Of a stretch of DNA of 64,000 bases, positions 18,152-25,936 are shown one piece after another. Each line of letters opens with the position of its first letter. The stretch's first letter is position 1. The DNA lies in contig NZ_JBITGZ010000008.1 of the NCBI RefSeq assembly GCF_044457565.1, positions 186,001-250,000 of the forward strand. The letters run 5' to 3'. A program made the position numbers and the translations under genes. Source of the DNA: Kitasatospora sp044457565. Lineage in GTDB: Bacteria; Actinomycetota; Actinomycetes; Streptomycetales; Streptomycetaceae. The notes below the pieces were generated by a model. The model was not told the DNA's origin and searched no databases. It saw nothing but the letters and a program-made list of their open reading frames with translations.

Positions 18152-18198
18152 GCGGTGGGGCGTGGCCCGTACGCGAAGCGGGGGTGGAGCCGACTGCG

Positions 18199-18423
18199 CT
18201 AGGCGGCGCGCGGGCTCTCCCGCCCGGCGGGCGGCTGCGGCTGCGAGGCGGGCACCGGCACCGGCACCGGCACCGACGGCAGGCGCTCGGGCGGGGTGGA
18301 CACCGCCTCGGCCGCCGCGCACGCGGCCAGCAGGGCCCGCATCGGGACCCCCGGGGCCGTACGGGCCGGCTCGCCGACCCGGTCGCGCGGCGCGCGCCCG
18401 GGGGCGGGGGTGGTGCTCGACAT
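18199..18423 (-). CDS. small Pro/Ala-rich protein of unknown function behind an iron box
   Basis: 74 residues from ATG 18421-18423, with GGGAGG seven bases upstream. Contains one moderately hydrophobic stretch (MRALLAACAAAEAV) and a (PV)4 run encoded by GGCACC repeats; no known domain. That it is a gene is supported by the good ribosome binding site and a DmdR/IdeR-like palindrome 12 bases upstream. It lies downstream of tsaE on the same strand (95-base gap). Confidence 0.55.
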   Translation of the reverse strand: MSSTTPAPGRAPRDRVGEPARTAPGVPMRALLAACAAAEAVSTPPERLPSVPVPVPVPASQPQPPAGRESPRAA

Positions 18424-18435
18424 GGCGCCTCCCTA

Positions 18436-18451
18436 GTTAGGCAGACCTAAC
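18436..18451. promoter_or_regulatory. iron-box-like palindrome (DmdR1/IdeR type)
   Basis: GTTAGG-CAGA-CCTAAC, a perfect 6-bp dyad, matches the core of the Streptomyces iron box TTAGGTTAGGCTCACCTAA at 13 or so of 19 positions. Sits just upstream of the ribosome binding site of the small gene at 18423. Iron-dependent repression of that gene is inferred. Confidence 0.55.
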
Positions 18452-18518
18452 CGCAGCACCCATCCCATCACGCCCGGCCACCCGGCCGCAACACGTTCCC
18501 GACACCCTGTCGGAAACC

Positions 18519-19022
18519 TCAGCCCCCCGCCAGCGCCGTCAGATCCACCCCGTCCCAGCGCGCACCGAGCCCGGTCAGCACGACCCGCCTGGGGTCCAGG
18601 TCGTCCTCGGGCGCGCTGCCGCCCAGGGCGCGCTCGATCCGCACCTCCAGCCGGGCCTCGGACAGCTCCTCGACCTTGCCCTCGCCCCACTCGACCACGA
18701 CCACCGACTCGGGCAGCGAGACGTCCAGGTCGAGGTCCTCCATCTCGTCCAGCCCGCCGCCCAGCCGGTACGCGTCCACGTGCACCAGTGCCGGGCCGCC
18801 GACCAGTGAGGGATGCACCCGGGCGATCACGAACGTCGGCGAGGTGACGGCGCCGCGCACGCCCAGGCCCTCCCCCAGCCCGCGGGTCAGCGTGGTCTTG
18901 CCCGCCCCGAGCTCACCGGAGAGCAGCACCAGGTCCCCCGGACGCAGCATGGCCGCGAGCTCCCGGCCGAGCCGGCTCATCCGCTCGGGCGTGGGGACGG
19001 TCAGAGTGGCGTGCGTGCCCAT
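18519..19022 (-). CDS. tsaE: tRNA threonylcarbamoyladenosine ATPase TsaE
   Basis: A 167-residue P-loop ATPase required with TsaB and TsaD for t6A synthesis. Walker A GELGAGKTT lies at 36-44, followed by the family SPTFVIARVHP and HVDAYRLGG segments. ATG 19020-19022 is the first in frame. Upstream is a 302-base gap, so it has its own promoter, separate from tsaB. Confidence 0.96.
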   Translation of the reverse strand: MGTHATLTVPTPERMSRLGRELAAMLRPGDLVLLSGELGAGKTTLTRGLGEGLGVRGAVTSPTFVIARVHPSLVGGPALVHVDAYRLGGGLDEMEDLDLDVSLPESVVVVEWGEGKVEELSEARLEVRIERALGGSAPEDDLDPRRVVLTGLGARWDGVDLTALAGG

Positions 19023-19324
19023 GCGTGTGTGCTGCCCTTCGATCCGTGCGGCGCCGCCTGCCGGCTGCCTCCGCTACGGTGCCACATCGGCGTGCCCGCG
19101 TGCGCCGGGCCGCCTTTCGCCCGGCTATCGGACGGTATCGACCCGTGGCCGGGGCCGACCGCCTCCACCCCCGCTCGGGAGGTGTCCGTGCCCTCCGCTA
19201 CCGTCCTGCTCCTGAAGATCGTCGGGCTTCACCGGCCGCCCCCTCGGGCGGGCCGCGATGAGCCCGCCGGTCCCCTGTACTGCCGGGCCCTCCCCCCTGC
19301 CCGGCCACTTCCGTGAGGTCTGTC
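19023..19324. other. divergent gap tsaE / sortase substrate gene
   Basis: 302 bases that must hold two divergent promoters. I see no clear hexamers, hairpins or short genes in it. Confidence 0.4.
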
Positions 19325-20458
19325 ATGAAGCTCCGTCGCGGTCTCGCGATATCCGCCGCCGTCACCGTGGTCTCGGCCTCCGCCCTGGCCGCCGCCACCC
19401 CGGCCGCCCTCGCCACCCCGGCGCTCGGCCACCCCGCCGTGGCCGCCCCGGCGGACGCCCGCACCAGCGCCCCGACGCTCTCCGTCAAGGGCTTCCCGGC
19501 CCAGATCACCGCCGGTGAGCCGGCCGTCACCTTCTCGGCAGTGTTCAGCAACACCACCGGCCTGGACCTGATCTTCCTCCCGTTCCTGCGGGTCCGCGCG
19601 GACCACACCGACCTGCTGCCCGAGCAGCAGCGGGTCCGGTACCAGGACGTCGACACCAACGCCTGGCACGACGCCGTCGCCATCTCGGCGATCGCCGACC
19701 AGCCGGGCGCGCCGATGGTGCTCGGCCCGGTCGACGCCGCGGGGCAGTCGACCGAGGACTCCTGGCTCTACATCCCGGCCGGCGAGTCGCTGGCGATCCC
19801 GCTGAAGTTCGCCCTCACCGCGGACGCCAAGGCGGACACCGCGGACGTCGAGTTCCTCACCAGCTGGATCGACCTGGACTCGCTGGCGTCCGAACGGTAC
19901 TCGGTCGGCAGCGCCGACGCCCGCTTCAAGATCGTCGCCCCGGGTGGCAGCACGGCGAGCCCGTCCGCGACCACGAGCGCGAGCGCGACCGCCACCACCC
20001 CCGCCTCGGCGACCCCCAGCCACCCCGGGTCGGCCTCGCCGTCCGCCTCGGCCACGGTCACCCCGACGGCCACCGCCACCGCCGGCCCCAGCGCCTCGCT
20101 CACCGGCACGCCGTCCGCGAGCGCGTCCGCCACCGCGAGCGCCCGGCCCACCACCCCGGCCGCCCCCGCGCCGGTCACCTCCGGCACGGCCGCACCCGCC
20201 ACCGGCCAGGGCGGCGGCGCCGTCCCCGCCGCCGCCCTCACGTCGGCCGAGCTCGGCCGGCCCAAGGCCTCCGCCGCCACCGTCGCCAAGGCCAAGGCGA
20301 AGGCCGCCACCCGCCCCTCCGGCGGCGCCAACCTCGCCACCACCGGTGGCGGCGACGACAGCACCGGCCTCGCGATCGCCGGCGCCGCCGTCCTGGCCGC
20401 CGGCGTCGGCACGCTCGTCGTGCTGCGCCGCCGCAAGGGCGGCACCACCGGCGCCTGA
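19325..20458 (+). CDS. LAXTG-anchored surface protein (class E sortase substrate)
   Basis: 377 residues from ATG 19325, with GAGG six bases upstream. Order: Sec signal peptide (about 1-32, ending ALATPA), a 170-residue outer domain of unknown family (LSVKGFPAQITAGEPAVTF...), a long Ser/Thr/Ala/Pro stalk (about 205-290), and a cell-wall sorting signal: NLATTG, hydrophobic LAIAGAAVLAAGVGTLVVL, basic RRRK. LAXTG is the motif used by class E sortases in Streptomyces, so the protein should be linked to peptidoglycan. Convergent with the hydrolase across a shared terminator. Confidence 0.88.
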   Translation: MKLRRGLAISAAVTVVSASALAAATPAALATPALGHPAVAAPADARTSAPTLSVKGFPAQITAGEPAVTFSAVFSNTTGLDLIFLPFLRVRADHTDLLPEQQRVRYQDVDTNAWHDAVAISAIADQPGAPMVLGPVDAAGQSTEDSWLYIPAGESLAIPLKFALTADAKADTADVEFLTSWIDLDSLASERYSVGSADARFKIVAPGGSTASPSATTSASATATTPASATPSHPGSASPSASATVTPTATATAGPSASLTGTPSASASATASARPTTPAAPAPVTSGTAAPATGQGGGAVPAAALTSAELGRPKASAATVAKAKAKAATRPSGGANLATTGGGDDSTGLAIAGAAVLAAGVGTLVVLRRRKGGTTGA

Positions 20459-20470
20459 CACCAGGACGCC

Positions 20471-20503
20471 GCTGCCCGGGCCCGCACCCGGGGCCCGGGC
20501 AGC
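20471..20503. terminator. bidirectional terminator
   Basis: Perfect 13-bp stem (20471-20483 with 20491-20503) and a seven-base loop, between the convergent sortase-substrate and hydrolase genes. Confidence 0.85.
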
Positions 20504-20548
20504 GAGGGATGCCGCAGGTGCGGCGGGCAGCGGCGGATGCGCCCCCGG

Positions 20549-21919
20549 TCAGTCCGGCGGCTGCGCCAGCTCCAGTACGCCGGCCGGCAGCGGGGCGGCG
20601 CCCCGGTACTCCGCGGCCCGGCGCAGCAGAGCCGCCAGCCGCTCGTCCACCAGCTCGGGGCGCTCCAGCATCACCAGGTGCCCGGCGTTCTCGACCAGCA
20701 GCAGCTCGGCGCCGGGCAGCTCCCGGGCCATCACCTCACTGTGCTGCGGCGGGGTGAGCAGGTCCCGCGTCCCGGCCAGCACCAGGGCCGGGATGCCCCG
20801 CAGCGCGGCCAGCGCCGCCCGCTTCTCGTGCGCCCCGAACGCCGGGTAGAACTCGGCCACCACGTCGATCGGGGTGGCGTCCAGCAGCTGCTCGGCGAAG
20901 CGGGCCACGCCCGGGTCGACGTCCTTGCTGCCGAAGGAGAACCTCCGGTAGAAGACGGCGGCGAAGTCCGCGCCGAACCTCCTGGTCGCCTCCACCAGCT
21001 CCACCTGACGGCCCAGCAGCTTCACCACTCCGGGTGCCACCCGCTTGAACAGCCTGGCGCCGACGACGGGCAGGCCGAGGGTGACGGTGTCCCAGTCCCC
21101 CGCCAGGGTGCCTATCAGCGCGACCCCGGCGACCCGCTCCCGGAACAGCTCGGGGTGCTGGTCGGCCAGCGCCATCACCGTCATGCCGCCCATCGAGTGG
21201 CCCACCAGCACCAGCGGGCCCTGCGGTGCGACGGCGTCGATCACGGCCTTCAGGTCCGCGCCCAACTGGTCGATGCTCGCGGGCTCACCGGCCAGGTACG
21301 AGCGGGAGCGCTCCGAGCGGCCGTGGCTGCGCTGGTCCCAGAAGACCAGCCGCATGCCCTCGCGCAGCGCGGCGCGCTGGAAGTGCCAGCTGTCCTGGTT
21401 GAGGCAGTACCCGTGGCAGAACACCACCGTCAGCGGCTGGTCCGCCGTCGCCGCCGCCATCCCGAAGCCCAGGCGGCTGCCGGCCCTGACCAGCGCCCCG
21501 GACCCGCCGAGCACGCCGGGCAGCGCACTGCGGTCGACCGGCCCCGGCTCCTGGCGCCGGCGCACGAACCAGCCGCGCCGGGGGCCCGGGCCGCCGTTCT
21601 CCTCCGGGTGCACCTGCACCGGGCCGGGCCAGTCCGTGCCGTCAAGCTCCACGTACAGCTCGGTGCCGTCCGGGGCCGGGACGGTGCGCGGGCGCCCGCG
21701 CAGCGAACCGTACGGCGCGCTGGCGTCCAGTTCCTCGCGGGCCCGGCGGCGCATCGCCCGGCCCATCGTCAGCCGCTCGATCGCCACGCCGGCGGCGGCG
21801 CCCGCCGCGACCACGCCGACCGAGATCCCGATCAGGCCCGCCCGGCTGACACCCGCCGAAGCGCTCTCGGCGGCCCGCGCCACCGCCGCGATCGGATTGG
21901 CGCCGGACTCCTCGCTCAC
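20549..21919 (-). CDS. alpha/beta hydrolase with N-terminal membrane anchor
   Basis: 456 residues from a GTG (21917-21919) that overlaps the alr stop as GTGA. A membrane helix (about 27-47) precedes the hydrolase fold: oxyanion region VVFCHGYCLNQDSW, nucleophile serine in GHSMGG, and near the end LAGTRDLLTPP (acid) and ENAGHLVMLE (histidine). All triad positions are kept, so an active serine hydrolase facing one side of the membrane is expected. Substrate unknown; coupling to alr suggests shared expression, not necessarily a shared pathway. Confidence 0.9.
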   Translation of the reverse strand: MSEESGANPIAAVARAAESASAGVSRAGLIGISVGVVAAGAAAGVAIERLTMGRAMRRRAREELDASAPYGSLRGRPRTVPAPDGTELYVELDGTDWPGPVQVHPEENGGPGPRRGWFVRRRQEPGPVDRSALPGVLGGSGALVRAGSRLGFGMAAATADQPLTVVFCHGYCLNQDSWHFQRAALREGMRLVFWDQRSHGRSERSRSYLAGEPASIDQLGADLKAVIDAVAPQGPLVLVGHSMGGMTVMALADQHPELFRERVAGVALIGTLAGDWDTVTLGLPVVGARLFKRVAPGVVKLLGRQVELVEATRRFGADFAAVFYRRFSFGSKDVDPGVARFAEQLLDATPIDVVAEFYPAFGAHEKRAALAALRGIPALVLAGTRDLLTPPQHSEVMARELPGAELLLVENAGHLVMLERPELVDERLAALLRRAAEYRGAAPLPAGVLELAQPPD

Positions 21920-23100
21920 TGCGCCGTGCCGCCGACGTACCGGCGCGGCACCCGGCCGCCGATCCGGGTGACGATCTCGTACGCGATGGTGCCCGCGGCC
22001 CGCGCCCAGTCCTCGGCGGTGGGCTCGCCGCGCTCGCCGGTGCCGAACACCAGCACCTCCTCACCGACCTCCGGCGTGTCCCCGCCGAGGTCGACCACGA
22101 ACTGGTCCATCGCGACCCGGCCCGCCACCGTCCGCCACTTGCCCGCGATCTGCACCGGCCCGGCGTTGCTGGCGTGCCGGGGAACGCCGTCGGCGTACCC
22201 GACCGGGACGAGGCCCAGGGTGGTCGTACCGGGCGTGGTGTAGTGGTGGCCGTAACTGACGCCGTGCCCGCCGGGGACCTCCTTGACCAGCGCCAGCCTG
22301 GTCGTCAGCGACATCACCGGGCGCAGCCCGAAGTCCGCGGGGCCGCCGACCTCGGGCACCGGCGACAGGCCGTACATCGCCAGGCCCGTACGCACCAGGT
22401 CGTAGTGCGACTGCGGCAGCAGCAGCGTCGCCGGCGAGTTCGCCAGGTGGCGCACCTCGGCGCGCACCCCCGCGCTCTCGGCGGAGGCGACGGCGGCCGC
22501 GAAGCTGTCCAGCTGGGCCTGGATGGACGGGTGGCCTGGCTCGTCCGCAGCAGCGAAGTGCGACCAGAGGCCGACCACCCGCAGCATCCCCGCCGCCTCG
22601 GCGCGCAGCGCGGCGGCGACCAGGTCGGCCCAGTCGTGCGGCTGGCAGCCGTTGCGCCCGAGCCCGGTGTCGGCCTTGAGATGCACCCTGGCCGGCCGCC
22701 CGGTCGCCCGGACGGCCTCCAGCAGTTCGTCCAGCGCCCACCGGCCGCTGATCGAGATGTCGACGTCCGCGTGCAGCGCCTGCTGCCAGGGGCCGCCCGG
22801 GGTCCACAGCCAGCACAGGATCCGGGCCTGCTCCGGGCCGATGCCGCCGGCGCGCAGCGCGAGGGCCTCCTCGGGCATCGCGGTGCCGAGCCAGGTCGCC
22901 CCGGCGGCCACCGCCTCGCGGGCACACCGCAGGGCGCCGTGGCCGTAGGCGTCCGATTTGACCGTGGCCATCACAGCGGGGCCGTTGATCCGCTGCCGCA
23001 GCGCCACCACGTTGGCACGCAGGGCGGCCAGGTCGATGGTCGCCTCGGCGCGTACGCCATCGGTGAGTGTGGCCGTGCCGGTCGTCTTCGCAGTTGTCAT
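21916..23100 (-). CDS. alr: alanine racemase
   Basis: A 394-residue PLP enzyme that makes D-alanine for peptidoglycan. The PLP lysine is K48 in ATVKSDAYGHG; the C-terminal domain carries VSYGHHYTTPGT and VGYADGVPR. I chose ATG 23098-23100 (MTTAKTTG), with GGGAG ten bases upstream; an in-frame codon at 23166 adds 22 residues without support. Followed directly, by overlap, by the hydrolase gene. Confidence 0.96.
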   Translation of the reverse strand: MTTAKTTGTATLTDGVRAEATIDLAALRANVVALRQRINGPAVMATVKSDAYGHGALRCAREAVAAGATWLGTAMPEEALALRAGGIGPEQARILCWLWTPGGPWQQALHADVDISISGRWALDELLEAVRATGRPARVHLKADTGLGRNGCQPHDWADLVAAALRAEAAGMLRVVGLWSHFAAADEPGHPSIQAQLDSFAAAVASAESAGVRAEVRHLANSPATLLLPQSHYDLVRTGLAMYGLSPVPEVGGPADFGLRPVMSLTTRLALVKEVPGGHGVSYGHHYTTPGTTTLGLVPVGYADGVPRHASNAGPVQIAGKWRTVAGRVAMDQFVVDLGGDTPEVGEEVLVFGTGERGEPTAEDWARAAGTIAYEIVTRIGGRVPRRYVGGTAQ

Positions 23101-23139
23101 CGGGGTCAGTCTCCCAGACCGCGCGCGCTCCCCGCTGAA

Positions 23140-23177
23140 CACCCCTTCGGCGCGCCCCCCGCGCACCCCTTCGGCGC
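23140..23177. repeat. 14-bp direct repeat in the nnr-alr gap
   Basis: CACCCCTTCGGCGC occurs at 23140-23153 and 23164-23177, 24 bases apart, in the 227-base gap. No further copies were noticed; meaning unknown. Confidence 0.5.
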
Positions 23178-23327
23178 CGGGGACGCCGCACCGGAAGTCG
23201 GCCCCGGCCGACTGCTCGTGCGCCGGCCGGGCGGCCCGGGACCGGGGCGTCGCGCGCCCGGTCCCGGCCGGGGCCCGGCCGAGCCGGCTCAGCGCACACT
23301 CCGTCCCTCAGCCCTGCTCGGCCACGC

Positions 23328-24806
23328 TCAGCCCTGCTGCCCGCACACGTCCAGCCAGGCCGCCGGCAGCGCGTGCGCCACGTCCAACGCCGTCAGCGGG
23401 GTGCCCTCGGCGGCGGCGCGGCGCCCGGCCAGGCCGTGCAGGTAGGCGGCGGCGCAGGCGGCGTCCAGCGGGGGCAGGCCCGCCGCCAGCAGCGATCCGG
23501 CCAGGCCGGACAGCACGTCACCACTGCCCGCCGTGGCCAGCCAGGACGTCCCGGTCGGGTTGACCCCGGCGGCGCCGCCCGGCTCCGCCACGACCGTGGT
23601 CGAGCCCTTGAGCAGCACCGTCGCCCGGTACAGCGCCGCCAGCTCCCGCGCCGTGCGCAGTCTGGCGGCCGCCGGCCGGCCGGCGTCCTGCGGCGCCGCG
23701 GCGCCGGCGCCCGCGAGCAGCCGCGCCGCCTCGCCGGCATGCGGGGTGAGCAGCGTCGGCGCACTGCGCCCGGCCAGGCCCGACGGGCCCAGCCGGGCCA
23801 GCTCGGTCAGCCCGTCCGCGTCCACCAGGACCGGCACGTCACTCGCCAGCGCCTCCCGCAGCGCCTGCTCGGCGCCCTCTCCCCCGCCCGGGCCGACCAC
23901 CCAGGCCTGGACCCGCCCGGCCCCGGCCGGCCCCGCCTCGGTGACCAGTACCTCGGGGAAGCGCCGGACCACCTCCTCGGCCGCCGTCCCCACGTACCGC
24001 ACCGCGCCCGCGCCGCCCCGCAGCGCCCCCGCCACCGCGAGCAGCGCCGCACCGGGGTAGCGCGCCGAGCCGGCCGCCACGCCCACCACCCCGCGCCGGT
24101 ACTTGTCGCTCTCGACGTCCGGCACCGGCAGCAGGGAGGCCAGGTCCTCGTGCTGGAGGCACCACACGTCCTCCGCCGGCAGCTCCAGCCCGATCCCGAC
24201 CAGCTGGACGGCACCCGCGTACGAGGCCCCCGGGTCGATCAGCAGACCGGGCTTGTACGTCCCGAACGTCACCGTGACGTCGGCCCGCAGCGCCGCGCCC
24301 GGCACCTCCCCGGTGTCGGCGTCCACACCGCTCGGCACGTCGACCGCGACCACCACCGCCCGCCGCTCGGCCGCCGCGTACGGCTGCGCCTCGGGCCGCA
24401 GCCCGCCCCGGCCACCGATACCGACGATGCCGTCCAGCACCAGATCCGCGCACGAGAAGTCGGCCACGCCGACTTCCTGTTCCACCACCACCCGGCCGCA
24501 GGCCGCCCGCAGCGCCGCCAGGCCGCCGGCGTGGGCCCGCTCGGGCGCGAGCAGCACGGCCGTCACGGCGGCGCCGCGCCGCGCCAGCAGGGCGCCGGCG
24601 TACAGCGCGTCACCCCCGTTGTCCCCGCTGCCGGCGAGCACCACCACCCGGGCGCCGTACACCCGGCCCCGACGGCGGATCAGCAGCCGGGCGCAGGTGG
24701 CGGCCAGGCCGGCCGCCGCGCGCTGCATCAGCGTGCCCTCGGGCAGCCGGGCCAGCAGCGCGGCCTCCGCCGCCCGGACCTGTTCGACACGATGAGCGCG
24801 GCGCAT
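23328..24806 (-). CDS. nnr: bifunctional NAD(P)HX epimerase / ADP-dependent dehydratase
   Basis: A 492-residue two-domain repair enzyme for hydrated NAD(P)H. The N-terminal epimerase domain (about 1-210) has GSGDNGGDALYAGALL and AVDVPSGVDADTG; the C-terminal ribokinase-like dehydratase (about 225-490) has KYRRGVVGVAAGSARYPGAA, LTPHAGEAARLL and the catalytic-loop GSGDVLSGLAGSLLA. GGGAGG lies six bases before the ATG. Eighteen bases downstream of acpS, so they form an operon. Confidence 0.96.
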   Translation of the reverse strand: MRRAHRVEQVRAAEAALLARLPEGTLMQRAAAGLAATCARLLIRRRGRVYGARVVVLAGSGDNGGDALYAGALLARRGAAVTAVLLAPERAHAGGLAALRAACGRVVVEQEVGVADFSCADLVLDGIVGIGGRGGLRPEAQPYAAAERRAVVVAVDVPSGVDADTGEVPGAALRADVTVTFGTYKPGLLIDPGASYAGAVQLVGIGLELPAEDVWCLQHEDLASLLPVPDVESDKYRRGVVGVAAGSARYPGAALLAVAGALRGGAGAVRYVGTAAEEVVRRFPEVLVTEAGPAGAGRVQAWVVGPGGGEGAEQALREALASDVPVLVDADGLTELARLGPSGLAGRSAPTLLTPHAGEAARLLAGAGAAAPQDAGRPAAARLRTARELAALYRATVLLKGSTTVVAEPGGAAGVNPTGTSWLATAGSGDVLSGLAGSLLAAGLPPLDAACAAAYLHGLAGRRAAAEGTPLTALDVAHALPAAWLDVCGQQG

Positions 24807-24824
24807 GAGGGGCCTCCCGTGGGC

Positions 24825-25193
24825 TCAGCCTTCGGCGATGACTACCGCCGACGCTACGCCCGCATCGTGACTGAGCGACACGTGCCACGAGCGGACGCCC
24901 AGTTCGGCGGCGCGCGCCGCGACCGTTCCGCTCACCCGCAGCACCGGCCGCCCGGACGGCTCGGTGTGCACCTCGGCGTCCGTCCAGTGCAGCCCGCCGG
25001 GCGCGCCCAGCGCCTTGGCCAGCGCCTCCTTGGCCGCGAACCGCGCGGCGAGGGAGGCGGTGCCACGCCGCTGCCCGGACGGCAGCAGCAGCTCCGCCTC
25101 GGTGAACAACCGCTCGGCCATCCCCGGCGTACGCTCCAGGGCGGCCCCGAACCGCTCGATCTCGGCCACGTCGATCCCGACCCCGATGATCAC
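24825..25193 (-). CDS. acpS: holo-[acyl-carrier-protein] synthase
   Basis: A 122-residue enzyme that transfers phosphopantetheine from CoA to ACP. It starts at a GTG (25191-25193) with GGAGGAG eight bases upstream. The family motifs GVGIDVAEIERF, FAAKEALAKALG and HVSLSHDAGVASA hold the Mg-binding Asp and Glu. First gene of acpS-nnr. Its substrate CoA depends on coaA, encoded nearby. Confidence 0.96.
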   Translation of the reverse strand: MIIGVGIDVAEIERFGAALERTPGMAERLFTEAELLLPSGQRRGTASLAARFAAKEALAKALGAPGGLHWTDAEVHTEPSGRPVLRVSGTVAARAAELGVRSWHVSLSHDAGVASAVVIAEG

Positions 25194-25336
25194 CCTTGAC
25201 ACTCCTCCGCGACAGTCGCCCGCTGCCGGGGACCTTACGGCACACTTTCGAGTGAGCACCGCTACGAACCCCCGCCGCTGTCGGTCCGCACCCCTACCGT
25301 CTGGCACGGCAAGGACCAACAGGAGGGAGAAGGGCC

Positions 25337-25893
25337 ATGGCCGCCATGCCAGCAGTCGAGCACCCCTGAACGAGGACGACCTCCTCAACGCGTTCCTGGA
25401 GCTGGACACACCGGCCGGGTTCAAGGCCGAGCTCATCGAAGGGGAGATCGTCGTGACCGCACCGCAGGACGGATCGCACGAGACGGCGTTCGCCCTGCTC
25501 AACCGGCAGTTCATGCGAAAAGCCGCGATCGAGTTGGACCTCGCGGGCAACAAGGGCCTGATCACGCCCAGGGGGCGGTTCATCCCCGACGGCACGATCA
25601 GCGCGGTTGGCCACCTCGAGACGGCGGAGCCCTGGGCCGGCACAGCGGGGGTTCTACTGGTCTTCGAGGTCACCTCCACCAACCCCACCAAGGACCGCGA
25701 GGCCAAGCGCCTCGGCTACGCCGCCGCCGGCATTCCCTGCTACCTGCTGGTCCACCGCACCGACGGGGTCGTCAAGCTCTTCACGGACCCGGAGGGCAGG
25801 GACTACACCGCCCACACCCAGGTCGCCTTCGGCAAGCCGCTCGACCTGCCGGCGCCGTTCTCCTTCACGCTCGACACGGCGCCCCTGCGGTAG
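25337..25893 (+). pseudogene. Uma2-family (PD-(D/E)XK) protein gene, frameshifted near the 5' end
   Basis: The only well-placed start (ATG 25337, with GGAGGG upstream) reads MAAMPAVEHP and stops at TGA 25367-25369. The frame shifted by one then runs LNEDDLLNAFLELDTPAGF to the end at 25893, a full Uma2 domain with the nuclease-type residues PD (IPDGT), E and K (VFEVTSTNPTKDREAK). One missing C in the run at 25363-25366 would join the two frames. So it is a recent one-base deletion, a sequencing error or, less likely, slippage on the C run. Uma2 proteins are common in Streptomyces and their function is unproven. Confidence 0.75.
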
Positions 25894-25916
25894 GGCGCAG
25901 CCACCGCAGGGGCGCC
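25878..25916. terminator. bidirectional terminator between the Uma2 gene and glmS
   Basis: Perfect 14-bp stem (25878-25891 with 25903-25916) and an 11-base loop. It includes the last codons of the Uma2 frame. Confidence 0.8.
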
Positions 25917-25936
25917 AGTCGGGCACCGGCCGCCGG

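Noticed and set aside
18242..18275. GGCACC repeat array
   Set aside because: Four short units encode the (PV)4 run of the small ORF; too short and in-frame for an independent repeat element.
19229..20461. Minus-strand Gly/Arg-rich 410-codon frame
   Set aside because: Shadow of the sortase substrate gene; the plus-strand reading has signal peptide and sorting signal.
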